NCBI GenBank assembly: GCA_030621105.1
Contig: JAUXIH010000006.1
Coordinates: forward strand, 1-23,677
DNA: 23,677 nt
Reading direction: 5' to 3'
Origin: Dehalococcoidia bacterium
Lineage (GTDB): Bacteria > Chloroflexota > Dehalococcoidia > GIF9 > AB-539-J10
The notes under the pieces were generated by a model. It did no database searches and was not told where the DNA came from. It was given only the letters and a program-made list of their open reading frames with translations. The position numbers were made by a program, and so were the translations under genes. Shown here one piece after another: positions 13,999 to 20,829 of this stretch (the first letter of the stretch is position 1; the number at the start of each line of letters is the position of its first letter).

Positions 13999-14147
13999 CC
14001 GAAGACACCAGGGAAATCAAGCAGGAACAGGCAAAACAAAACATCTCAAGGATATTTCTCCGCGGGCCAATCATAGTAGCGATCTGCGTGGGTATGGGTT
14101 TTGCCATCGTGTACCTGGGAGACTGGCTGTTGCAGCTCATCCGCTAG
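13992..14147 (+). CDS. Small single-pass membrane protein, 51 residues
   Basis: Starts at GTG 13992, overlapping the previous stop by 7 bp. The N-terminal 20 residues are charged and helical (EDTREIKQEQAKQ), followed by one hydrophobic segment, about residues 26-42 (PIIVAICVGMGFAIVYL), and a short tail DWLLQLIR. The charged-helix-then-membrane layout and the translational overlap argue for a real gene although it is short. No known family is recognised. Its TAG overlaps the TAG of the opposite hydrolase gene in a CTAG (14144-14147), the second such case in the window. Confidence 0.6.
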   Translation: MVAEDTREIKQEQAKQNISRIFLRGPIIVAICVGMGFAIVYLGDWLLQLIR

Positions 14148-14896
14148 CATCCATCCTGACCAGGTGCTCCCGCTGACTTTCCTTCCATCCATGTCAATAT
14201 ATCCTGGGCGATCTCTCTATCATAGCCCAGGTAATGGCAGCGACCCGGATATTCCTTAAAATCAGCAAAATATTTGGCAGCGACCTGCCTGGCGATGCGG
14301 GACACACACAGGCGGTCCTCGGACCCCACAACCACCAGCACAGGACAGGTAACCCGTAAGGCATCCACGGACACCTCACTCCAGGCAAGCTCATAGGCGA
14401 CCAGCCCTGATTCGAGGCAGAAGGAGCGATATACCACATCCTGCTGCTGACCAGATAGAAGGTGCATCACTCCATACTCCGCCCTGTCCCGGGACAAAAC
14501 GAATGGTCGGCGTAACATGATATCCCCAAGACTGGGGGTAAAGGTCTGCAGCATAGAACGGCTCATAATGGAAATCCCCCTGGGGGGCGCCGGTGCCAGT
14601 AACACCAGCTTCTCCACCAGCCCCATTTCCGCCAGCTTCTGGGCAATAATGCCACCCATGCTATATCCCATAATGATGGGCTTATCGTCCAGGTGCTTGA
14701 TTTCTTCGCGAGCCTGCTCTATATAGTCCCAGATACTGATATGGCGCAGCGCCCCACGATGATAAAAACCACCATGATACAACAGCGTTATAGCCTGAGA
14801 GTGGTAACCAGAGGAACCAAACACACGCCGGTACCGAGACCAGAACAGCCCCGACCCCCACATGCCATGTATCATAAATATGGATTTGCCGGGCAT
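14144..14896 (-). CDS. Alpha/beta hydrolase
   Basis: 250 residues. Oxyanion-hole region MIHGMWGSG (8-16); nucleophile elbow GYSMGG with S79; acid D194 in GSEDRLC; catalytic H221 in RCHYLGYD. The full triad is present, so an active serine hydrolase (esterase or lipase-like) is expected; the lid region (about 100-150) is variable and the substrate cannot be read. There is no signal peptide, so it is cytoplasmic. A TATAAT box ends 8 nt before the ATG, again implying a leaderless message. Transcribed alone, convergent with the two small hypotheticals. Confidence 0.9.
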   Translation of the reverse strand: MPGKSIFMIHGMWGSGLFWSRYRRVFGSSGYHSQAITLLYHGGFYHRGALRHISIWDYIEQAREEIKHLDDKPIIMGYSMGGIIAQKLAEMGLVEKLVLLAPAPPRGISIMSRSMLQTFTPSLGDIMLRRPFVLSRDRAEYGVMHLLSGQQQDVVYRSFCLESGLVAYELAWSEVSVDALRVTCPVLVVVGSEDRLCVSRIARQVAAKYFADFKEYPGRCHYLGYDREIAQDILTWMEGKSAGAPGQDGC

Positions 14897-14904
14897 GGCT
14901 GGTA

Positions 14905-14910
14905 ATTATA
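14905..14910 (-). promoter_or_regulatory. -10 box of the alpha/beta hydrolase gene
   Basis: Minus strand reads TATAAT, eight nt before the ATG at 14896; no TGn extension and only a poor -35. Predicted transcription start coincides with the start codon. The remaining divergent gap up to 15132 contains the DUF5679 promoter and no gene. Confidence 0.5.
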
Positions 14911-15061
14911 CTACATGTTCCCCAGCGAAACGATGGAACAACAAAAGGGTAGCATACAGGCTGCCCCTCTAAATTACTCTTCATTATCGTGCCACCGGGG
15001 CCGATTACGCTCATGCACAAGAGAAATGCAGCAAAAAATGTCTTTTAGTACCAAAAACCTA

Positions 15062-15091
15062 TTGACACAGGCTCGGTTATCCAGTAACAAT
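15062..15091 (+). promoter_or_regulatory. Candidate promoter of the DUF5679 gene
   Basis: Perfect -35 TTGACA (15062-15067). The -10 is weak: TAACAA at 15085-15090 (17-nt spacer) or AACAAT at 15086-15091 (18-nt spacer). The start codon is about 42 nt downstream and has a strong Shine-Dalgarno sequence. Confidence 0.45.
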
Positions 15092-15132
15092 TATAGAAGC
15101 AGGTAAAATATGGCAGATAAGGAGGAGAATAC

Positions 15133-15276
15133 ATGGCTACAGCGTATTGCATGAAGTGCAGGAGAAAGGTTGAAATTAGGAATCCTCAGCAAGTCACCCT
15201 GAAGAATGGCAAACCTGCGGTTCAGGGTGTTTGCCCTGTCTGCGGCACCAAGGTGTTCCGCATCGGCAAGGCCTAG
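15133..15276 (+). CDS. DUF5679 zinc ribbon mini-protein, 47 residues
   Basis: Starts at an ATG with AAGGAGG (15119-15125) placed 7 nt upstream, an ideal ribosome-binding site. The product has two cysteine pairs, C6/C9 (YCMKCRRKVEI) and C34/C37 (VCPVCGTKVFRIGK), separated by the conserved stretch NPQQVTLKNGKPA. This is the DUF5679 pattern, common in Dehalococcoidia and other Chloroflexota and known to me as a conserved family without assigned function; by fold it is a small zinc ribbon. It stands alone between divergent promoters and a strong terminator, so it has its own transcription unit, suggesting abundant expression. It is easily missed because it is under 60 residues. Confidence 0.88.
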   Translation: MATAYCMKCRRKVEIRNPQQVTLKNGKPAVQGVCPVCGTKVFRIGKA

Positions 15277-15291
15277 AGTATAGGCTATCTC

Positions 15292-15321
15292 AAAAAAAGG
15301 GCAGGACATCCTGCCCTTTTT
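15292..15321. terminator. Bidirectional rho-independent terminator
   Basis: Seven A residues, then a perfect 7-bp stem GGGCAGG/CCTGCCC with a 4-nt loop, then five T residues. The A and T tracts on opposite sides let it work on both strands, ending the DUF5679 transcript (stop at 15276) and the htpX operon (stop at 15323-15325). Confidence 0.9.
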
Positions 15322-15322
15322 G

Positions 15323-16528
15323 CTAAATTTTAGTGACCCTGCCACAGTGTGGGCACTTGATACGTTCATCAGCGAAATTCTGTGGCACACGTAACCTCGT
15401 GCCACAATCACACGTGGTTGTTCTATAACGATTGATCCGCCAGAGAACATCTGACACCTGGCGGGCGCGATCCAGCTTATTATCTTCCTTTTCCCCTGTT
15501 GCCGAGCGCAGGGAAACAGGAGCAGCAGCCAGTCCCGATGTCGGCATTACCCCTTTCCCTCCCCCATGCGCCTGGCGATAGGCACCATCGTAATCGGACA
15601 GGGAGGCGCCGCCGGCCATGGAGCGCAGGATCCGTATCCGCTCGGCTAGCGGCGGATGAGTGCTGGTAAGATTACTGGCTGACATCCCTTTCTTATGTAA
15701 GGGATTGATGATAAACATGGGTGCGGTGGCCTTGTTGGCTGATTTTAGCTGGTTCTTGGACGCCGCCAGTTTCTCCAGCGCTGAAGCCAGCCCCTCGGGG
15801 TATCGAGTATACAGCGCCGACGAGGCATCGGCCAGATACTCGCGCTTCCGGGAAACAGCAAAATACAGCAGTTGCGCCATAAGTGGCGCCAGTATCATCA
15901 AGATAATACCTACGGCGAGAACAATTATCTGAATATATCCACCACCCCCTGAAGCCGAGCTACGGCGATTGCCCCCTCCCATCAGGGCACCGAAAAAGAG
16001 ATATCGCGTCGCTGCCCAGGAAAGAAGAACGATGGTTCCCAACAGAACCCCACTGATGACCATTAACTGCACATCACGGTGCTTGATATGGGATATCTCG
16101 TGGCCAATGACGCCCTGCAACTCATCGCGGTTGAGAATCTGCAGCAGCCCCGAGGTGACTGCCACGGCTGCCTTCCGTGGATTCCTGCCCGTGGCAAAAG
16201 CATTGGGCGCAGGATCGTCGATGATATAGATATCAGGCATATACTCCAGCCCCGCGGCAATCTTCATCTCCTCCACCACGTTATACAGCTGGGGCAGGTC
16301 ATCACGCTCGATCTTCTTGGCACGAGATAGCGCCAGCAATATGTTATCCCCCTGGAACAGGGCGACCAGGCTCATTATCCCCCAGACGGCCAGGGCAATA
16401 ATCATCCCGCCAGTAGTGCTGCCCATGAAATACAACCCGAGGACATATCCCAGCACCAGCAGCAATAATCCCATGCCGATGACCAGTATCGCCGACCTTC
16501 TCTGGTTGGAGTGAATCTGTTCCCACAT
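15323..16528 (-). CDS. htpX: M48 family zinc metalloprotease, HtpX-like, with C-terminal zinc ribbon
   Basis: A membrane-bound protease for damaged membrane proteins. 401 residues. Two N-terminal membrane segments (about 12-34 and 40-60), the catalytic motif HEISH (H143, E144, H147), a segment at about 155-178 and another at 199-224, then the third ligand E230 in REYLADA. A glycine- and serine-rich loop (184-197) separates the middle segments. The C-terminus carries an added zinc ribbon with C373, C375, C392 and C395 that ordinary HtpX (about 290 residues) lacks. It starts 11 bp after lemA; LemA and HtpX neighbour each other in many bacteria. The final gene of the zinc ribbon-lemA-htpX operon, ending at the bidirectional terminator. 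Confidence 0.94.
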   Translation of the reverse strand: MWEQIHSNQRRSAILVIGMGLLLLVLGYVLGLYFMGSTTGGMIIALAVWGIMSLVALFQGDNILLALSRAKKIERDDLPQLYNVVEEMKIAAGLEYMPDIYIIDDPAPNAFATGRNPRKAAVAVTSGLLQILNRDELQGVIGHEISHIKHRDVQLMVISGVLLGTIVLLSWAATRYLFFGALMGGGNRRSSASGGGGYIQIIVLAVGIILMILAPLMAQLLYFAVSRKREYLADASSALYTRYPEGLASALEKLAASKNQLKSANKATAPMFIINPLHKKGMSASNLTSTHPPLAERIRILRSMAGGASLSDYDGAYRQAHGGGKGVMPTSGLAAAPVSLRSATGEKEDNKLDRARQVSDVLWRINRYRTTTCDCGTRLRVPQNFADERIKCPHCGRVTKI

Positions 16529-16539
16529 AGCAGGTAACC

Positions 16540-17103
16540 CTAGCTGAAGCTGACCTTAGGGGCTTCCCTCTCCGCAGCCACGGAAACCTCGAAGAACTCG
16601 CCAGCTTGAAAATGAGCCATGCCGGCCACGATGCTGGAAGGAAACATCTGCGTCTGATTGTTATACCGCAGTACGGAATCGTTGTAGTACTGGCGGGAAA
16701 ACCCGATCTTATTCTCAGTGGAGGTGAGCTCCTCCTGCAAGGCCAGGAAGTTCTGGTTGGCCTTCAAATCAGGATAGTTCTCCGCCACAGCCAGCAAACG
16801 AGACAGGGCCGAGCTGAGCTCGCCCTCAACCTGGGCACGCTTGCCCGCTCCTGAGGACGTCTCCTGTTGTGCCAGGTTGCGCGCCCGGGTCACTGCTTCC
16901 AATGTTCCACGCTCATGCTTCATATAGCCCTTGACTGCCTCCACCAGGTTGGGAATAAGGTCATGCCGCCTCTTCAACTGGACATCAATCTGTGCCCAGG
17001 AATTGCGCACCTCGTTGCGGCGACCCACCAGCCCGTTATAGATAACGGCAAACGTGATTCCCAGCACCACGACAACTCCGATAATGACATAAACTGCTAC
17101 CAT
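16540..17103 (-). CDS. lemA: LemA family membrane protein
   Basis: 187 residues. One N-terminal membrane segment (about 4-26) anchors a long helical domain. The family signature runs from YNGLVGRRNEVRNSWAQID through LKRRHDLIPNLVEAVKGY, with ENYPDLKANQNF and QYYNDSVLRYNN further on. LemA proteins have an N-terminus outside, coiled four-helix body; their function is unsettled, but frequent pairing with HtpX-type proteases suggests a role in membrane protein quality control. GGAGGT precedes the ATG closely. The gene lies between the TFIIB-type zinc ribbon gene (21 bp gap) and htpX (11 bp gap). Confidence 0.95.
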   Translation of the reverse strand: MVAVYVIIGVVVVLGITFAVIYNGLVGRRNEVRNSWAQIDVQLKRRHDLIPNLVEAVKGYMKHERGTLEAVTRARNLAQQETSSGAGKRAQVEGELSSALSRLLAVAENYPDLKANQNFLALQEELTSTENKIGFSRQYYNDSVLRYNNQTQMFPSSIVAGMAHFQAGEFFEVSVAAEREAPKVSFS

Positions 17104-17124
17104 ACTACCTCCATGTTCCTCGGC

Positions 17125-17544
17125 TTATTTCTCAGCCTGGAAAGCTTCCCCCAGGAAGTCAATAACACGCTTTTGCGCGGCAGGCTTATCCCGGGATATG
17201 CCTGCTGCCTGTGTGATTAATTGGTGAAGCTCTCCGCCATCAAACCACAATCCATCTCCCCTGGAGCAGACATCGATGAGAATGGGCGGTTCCTGGCCAA
17301 TGTTGGCCTTCTTCATCTTCCGGCCACAGATGGGGCACCTGCGCTTCTTCTCTCCAGACTGGGCTTCAGGAAGCTCCAGCACATCATCGAGGATGACCTG
17401 CAGGCTCTCCAGGTCGAGTGATTCCAGCAACAATTCCAGCTCACCGGCATCAAACCATACGCCATGACACTGGCGGCAATAATCCAGCTCAATGCGATTA
17501 TGCTCCACGACAATCATGTCGCCGTGACACACAGGACATCTCAT
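17125..17544 (-). CDS. Tandem TFIIB-type zinc ribbon protein
   Basis: 139 residues with two copies of the zf-TFIIB-type domain. Copy 1 (about 1-40): C3/C6 and C23/C26, then GVWFDAGEL. Copy 2 (about 68-107): C70/C73 and C93, then GLWFDGGEL; the position matching C26 is Gly96, so the second site has only three cysteines. Between them is an acidic leucine-rich helix. Function unknown; nucleic-acid or protein binding is typical of zinc ribbons. GGAGG lies 8 nt before the ATG. First gene of the operon with lemA and htpX; the htpX product carries its own zinc ribbon. Confidence 0.85.
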   Translation of the reverse strand: MRCPVCHGDMIVVEHNRIELDYCRQCHGVWFDAGELELLLESLDLESLQVILDDVLELPEAQSGEKKRRCPICGRKMKKANIGQEPPILIDVCSRGDGLWFDGGELHQLITQAAGISRDKPAAQKRVIDFLGEAFQAEK

Positions 17545-17570
17545 ACAACAAACCTCCGGAATTATGGCGA

Positions 17571-17599
17571 AGTGTAATGTGCCCGGGCAAAGGCGTCAA
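17571..17599 (-). promoter_or_regulatory. Promoter of the zinc ribbon-lemA-htpX operon, TTGACG-N17-TACACT
   Basis: On the minus strand: -35 TTGACG (17594-17599), 17-nt spacer, -10 TACACT (17571-17576). Predicted start near 17564 gives a leader of about 20 nt containing the GGAGG. Hexamers and spacing are identical to those before nadK. Confidence 0.55.
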
Positions 17600-17628
17600 G
17601 TTAACCCAAGATAAGAACGTGGCACAGG

Positions 17629-18240
17629 CTACTGGTCCAGTGCCCACCAGGCAGCGGATTCACTGTAACCTGCAGGCTCCCTCCAGCAAGTATATACCGC
17701 ATTATCTACCTGGGGTAACTTTATCACGATGGTCGTGGGGATCTCCCCCACCGTTCCATTCCAGGAAAGACCCTGTGCCGACGCCTGAAAATCATCATGC
17801 AAGAAGTTGAATTTCGCGCCCAGCGGTTCCAGAAGCCACCTAAATATACACCAGTACTTACCTTTATGGGTGGATATAGCCTCAAGGACATCAGCGGTCA
17901 ACAGCGTGGTGTTGTTTGCGGCATCAATGCTCACCACCATGTTTTCCGCTTCAGGAATGCCTTCCGAAGTAAGACTATGTACCTGCAGCCCAAAGGCAAA
18001 ATCACACTCCACGTCAGCGGTAAAGTTATCCGGGTGGGACTGGATGAGGGCGAAGTCTTCCTGGCTCCAGGTCAACTGCTCCTGGTAGTGAAACACCATG
18101 CCCTGGACCTCTCCCATGATAGCCCTCTGAACCGGTGCCCCGAGTTCCAGTAACGGCTCCCGGGCATAGGTGCCACAGCCCGTTACCAGCAGTACCAGTG
18201 CCAACCCCGCCATAGTCACCGGTAACAACTTATATCTCAT
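17629..18240 (-). CDS. Lipoprotein of unknown function
   Basis: 203 residues. Signal peptide with a clear lipobox: hydrophobic core MAGLALVLLVTG ending at C22 (VTGC), so the mature protein is lipid-anchored at the membrane. The rest is a soluble domain with conserved-looking aromatic stretches (FHYQEQLTWSQEDF, KYWCIFRWLLEPLG, VYTCWREPAGY) and an aspartate-rich middle. No family recognised. GAGG lies 5 nt before the ATG. It stands alone between rarA and the zinc ribbon operon, all on the minus strand. Confidence 0.78.
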   Translation of the reverse strand: MRYKLLPVTMAGLALVLLVTGCGTYAREPLLELGAPVQRAIMGEVQGMVFHYQEQLTWSQEDFALIQSHPDNFTADVECDFAFGLQVHSLTSEGIPEAENMVVSIDAANNTTLLTADVLEAISTHKGKYWCIFRWLLEPLGAKFNFLHDDFQASAQGLSWNGTVGEIPTTIVIKLPQVDNAVYTCWREPAGYSESAAWWALDQ

Positions 18241-18272
18241 GTTATCCTCATATTCTACAGGAAATCCCCGCT

Positions 18273-18300
18273 ATCATAACACGGAATACCCCTATCCCAA
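18273..18300 (-). promoter_or_regulatory. Candidate promoter of the 17629-18240 lipoprotein gene
   Basis: Minus strand: -35 TTGGGA (18295-18300), 16-nt spacer, -10 TATGAT (18273-18278), about 32 nt before the ATG. Confidence 0.35.
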
Positions 18301-18354
18301 CCGCTGTCCTGCCGGGCCGGCACTTTTCCATTAGCCACATCGTGCTACTGCGAG

Positions 18355-19686
18355 TTACTTCTTATGCTTACCCCACCACCGCTCGAGCCGGGCAGCAATC
18401 TCAGCCTCGTAGCCCTGGTCGCCGGGAACATAGTAGCGTTTTCCCTGCAACGATGGGGGCAGATATTCCTGGAGAGAGAAGTGCCCGGGGTAATCATGGG
18501 AATACTGGTAGCCCTTGCCATAGCCCATATCTCGCATCAAGCCTGTCTCCGGGTTGCGCAGGTGCAGTGGCACCGGCTCAATTCTTCCCTTCTTGATATC
18601 CTCCTGCACCTGGGAATAGGCCAGGTAGAGCGAGTTGCTTTTGGGGGCACACGCGAGATACACCACCGCCTGTGCCAGCGCCAGGGATCCCTCAGGAAGG
18701 CCGATGAAATGCACCGCCTGCTGTGCCGCCATGGCTATCACCAGCGCCTGGGGATCAGCCATGCCAACATCTTCGGAGGCGAAACGGACGATGCGGCGCG
18801 CGATATACATGGGATCCTCACCGGACTCCAGCATCCGCCCCAGCCAGTACAGCCCGGCATCAGGGTCAGAGCCACGCAGTGACTTGTGCAGCGCCGATAT
18901 CAAGTCATAGTGCTGGTCCCCACCCTTATCATAGGACAGGGCACGGTGCTGCATAGCTTCCTCGATCTCCACCTGGTCAATATGGCGACATCCCTCACCA
19001 TCAGGCGCAACCGCAAAGGTCGCCATTTCCAGCGCATTGAGCGCGATGCGAGCATCCCCACTGGCCATCTCGACCAGGTGCTGCAATGCTCTCTCTGTAA
19101 TATTGACATGAAGCTTGCCCAGCCCGCTCTCATCATCATTTATAGCGCGCTGGACAATTCCCATGGTATCTTCATTGGTCAGCATATTGAGACGAAAGGT
19201 GCGACAGCGAGACAGCAGTGGAGAGATAATCTCGAAGGAAGGGTTCTCCGTAGTGGCACCAATGAAAGTCACCGTCCCATTCTCCACGAAGGGTAGCACG
19301 GCATCCTGCTGTGCCTTATTGAAACGGTGTATCTCGTCGATGAACAGTATGGTCCTCTGTCCCGAGCTCTGTACCCTCGCGCGCGCCTGGTGTATCACCC
19401 GTCTCAGGTCTGCCACTCCAGCGGTCACGGCACTCAGGGAATCGAAGTGAGACCTGGTGACATTGGCAATGATGTGAGCCAGCGTGGTCTTACCACTGCC
19501 CGGCGGGCCCCACAGTATCAGGGAAGGCAGCTGATCGGATTCAATGCAACAGCGCAATACCCTGCCTGGAGCCACCAGGTGATCCTGCCCCACAAAGGTG
19601 GTGAAATCCCGGGGACGCATCCTCGCCGCCAGGGGAGCGCGCGGCTCCTCCGGAGGAACATCAAACAGTGGCATCCTCTCCATCAT
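18355..19686 (-). CDS. rarA: Replication-associated recombination protein, AAA+ ATPase (RarA/MgsA)
   Basis: 443 residues. A clamp-loader-like ATPase that acts at stalled replication forks. MPLFDVP near the N-terminus is the RarA end that can bind SSB or the fork; PLAARMRPRDFTTFVGQDHL follows. Walker A GPPGSGKT at 60-67, Walker B LFIDEIHRF from 114, sensor-like GATTENPSF, arginine finger region SRCRTF. The C-terminal half has KSLRGSDPDAGLYWLGRMLE and IARRIVRFASEDVGMADP, specific for this family. Start: the frame opens at 19737, but a -10 box (19718-19723) lies inside that extension and AGAGG sits 6 nt before the ATG at 19686, so 19686 is used. Translation may also begin at the following codon, also ATG. 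Confidence 0.95.
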   Translation of the reverse strand: MMERMPLFDVPPEEPRAPLAARMRPRDFTTFVGQDHLVAPGRVLRCCIESDQLPSLILWGPPGSGKTTLAHIIANVTRSHFDSLSAVTAGVADLRRVIHQARARVQSSGQRTILFIDEIHRFNKAQQDAVLPFVENGTVTFIGATTENPSFEIISPLLSRCRTFRLNMLTNEDTMGIVQRAINDDESGLGKLHVNITERALQHLVEMASGDARIALNALEMATFAVAPDGEGCRHIDQVEIEEAMQHRALSYDKGGDQHYDLISALHKSLRGSDPDAGLYWLGRMLESGEDPMYIARRIVRFASEDVGMADPQALVIAMAAQQAVHFIGLPEGSLALAQAVVYLACAPKSNSLYLAYSQVQEDIKKGRIEPVPLHLRNPETGLMRDMGYGKGYQYSHDYPGHFSLQEYLPPSLQGKRYYVPGDQGYEAEIAARLERWWGKHKK

Positions 19687-19717
19687 ATTGCACCTCTGGC
19701 ATCCCTGCCCATACCTT

Positions 19718-19723
19718 ATTATA
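19718..19723 (-). promoter_or_regulatory. -10 box of rarA
   Basis: Minus strand TATAAT, 31 nt before the chosen ATG. A TTGGCA lies upstream, but at only 13 nt spacing it is a poor -35 partner. Confidence 0.4.
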
Positions 19724-19839
19724 CACAAGCCAGGCATGCCAAAGACCTTTAGATACCAACAGGTGCTGTTTTATTACAAGTTGGTAAAGTTCCCGAAAGA
19801 AACAGTCTCTCCACAAAAGAGTCTGTCGGGCCCAGGTTA

Positions 19840-19875
19840 CTCTCCCTGGCACCAAGGACTAAGCCCTAGGGAGAG
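19840..19875 (-). other. Inverted repeat at the end of hicB
   Basis: CTCTCCCT (19840-19847) and AGGGAGAG (19868-19875) are perfect 8-bp arms around a 20-nt loop; the hicB stop codon lies in one arm. Could end the hicAB transcript, though no T run follows. The remaining gap to rarA (19687-19839) shows only the rarA -10 box and small imperfect hairpins. Confidence 0.35.
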
Positions 19876-20267
19876 GCAGTCATCTTCTCTTTTACAGAAT
19901 CCTTCCCCACCCCCACGGCCAGCGAGCTTATAACATATTGATTTAAACTCACCCCATCCTGTTTAGCAGCGTGGGCCAGATCACGATGAAGACTCTTGGG
20001 AACGCGAATTAAAAATCTCCCACTGTATTCCTTCACGTCTCTGGGCAGGGGAATATCCTGACCATCTTCATGAGCTACTTGAATCCAACCACGCCGAGCA
20101 TCCTCAATAGCTTCAAAGACTTCCACCAGTGTTTCGCCCTGAGTCATACATCCGGGGAGCTCTTCAATCTCAGCTACGAATCCACCATCAGGATCTGCAT
20201 GAATAGTGACTGGATAACGTAAATTCAAATAAAAATCCAGGTCTTTACGAATTGTGTTGTTTCTCAT
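19866..20267 (-). CDS. hicB: HicB family antitoxin with ribbon-helix-helix domain
   Basis: 133 residues. The N-terminal part (about 17-75) is the HicB partial RNase H fold: YPVTIHADPDGGFVAEIEELPGC with the usual acidic and glycine residues, then TLVEVFEAIEDARRGWI. The C-terminal part (83-117), GRFLIRVPKSLHRDLAHAA followed by SLNQYVISSLA, is a ribbon-helix-helix DNA-binding domain, so it should bind both the toxin and its own promoter. It overlaps the toxin gene by 23 bp, with the toxin first, the standard hicAB order. No mobile element signs are nearby, so this looks like a lone chromosomal module. Confidence 0.93.
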   Translation of the reverse strand: MRNNTIRKDLDFYLNLRYPVTIHADPDGGFVAEIEELPGCMTQGETLVEVFEAIEDARRGWIQVAHEDGQDIPLPRDVKEYSGRFLIRVPKSLHRDLAHAAKQDGVSLNQYVISSLAVGVGKDSVKEKMTASP

Positions 20268-20508
20268 ACCACTCCTCCAATCCTAAACGTTCTACAACTT
20301 TTCTCACATAAACTTGCTTTACTCGATGGCCTTTAACCGTGGGCACGGTAAGGGGATACTCACCTGCTTTGGTAAAAACTCTGTGCCCACCACTTTGAGA
20401 AGGCCGTTTCTCATATCCAAATGCCTTCAATACCTTAACCACATCCTGAAATAGAACCTCCGGCGGCTCCCTTAAGAAAAGCTCTACTAGTTTTTCAAGG
20501 CTAGCCAT
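20245..20508 (-). CDS. hicA: HicA family mRNA interferase toxin
   Basis: 87 residues of the double-stranded-RNA-binding-like HicA fold, which cleaves mRNA and is neutralised by HicB. The catalytic histidine is H42 in SGGHRVFTK, followed by the YPLTVPTVKGHRVKQVYVRKVVERLGL segment typical of the family. Slightly long at the N-terminus compared with the 60-residue minimal HicA, with an extra helix (about 1-25) rich in leucine and acidic residues. GAAGGGG lies just upstream of the ATG. Promoter and a palindromic candidate operator lie 24-53 nt upstream. Confidence 0.93.
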   Translation of the reverse strand: MASLEKLVELFLREPPEVLFQDVVKVLKAFGYEKRPSQSGGHRVFTKAGEYPLTVPTVKGHRVKQVYVRKVVERLGLEEWYEKQHNS

Positions 20509-20531
20509 TCATCCCCTTCATGGTACTACAT

Positions 20532-20561
20532 ATGATATCATCCTCTTATCAAGTAAGTCAA
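20532..20561 (-). promoter_or_regulatory. hicAB promoter with palindromic candidate operator
   Basis: Minus strand: -35 TTGACT (20556-20561), 18-nt spacer, -10 TATCAT (20532-20537). A perfect 10-bp palindrome, ATGATATCAT (20532-20541), covers the -10 box, well placed for repression by the ribbon-helix-helix domain of HicB. Confidence 0.55.
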
Positions 20562-20692
20562 CAGGATACATAAGTCGGATTATATATTCTCTTATTTTTA
20601 TGGTGGCTATCAATGGGCTCCCTGTTCAAGGAAAGAATCAAGTTGACGGCCGTTCCTGCTTATGTCAATATGTCGTCTCTCGGGGGAAAGAT

Positions 20693-20809
20693 ATGACAGG
20701 TTATCGTACTCCATCCTGGTTTCGCACACAGCGGCAGATTAAGATAAAGAAAGTGGCTGCCCAGAGTAGTAAGAGAGAAAAGCGAGTCCAGGAGAAGAAG
20801 AAGGGATAG
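20693..20809 (+). CDS. Possible small basic protein, 38 residues
   Basis: An ATG-started frame in the 321 bp gap between hicA and the chagasin-like gene. The product is strongly basic, with a Lys/Arg-rich second half (KIKKVAAQSSKREKRVQEKKKG), suggesting nucleic-acid binding if it is made. A TTGACG at 20643-20648 may be a -35, but the -10 and the ribosome-binding site (GGGGGAAAG) are weak. No family recognised. The rest of the gap (20562-20692) shows only AT-rich sequence. A chance frame is quite possible. Confidence 0.3.
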   Translation: MTGYRTPSWFRTQRQIKIKKVAAQSSKREKRVQEKKKG

Positions 20810-20829
20810 CCAGTGCCGGGAGGTACAAA

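Noticed and set aside
19866..20508. hicAB as part of a defence island
   Set aside because: The neighbours (rarA, a chagasin-like lipoprotein, DAHP synthase) are ordinary genes; no restriction, CRISPR or abortive-infection genes are present.
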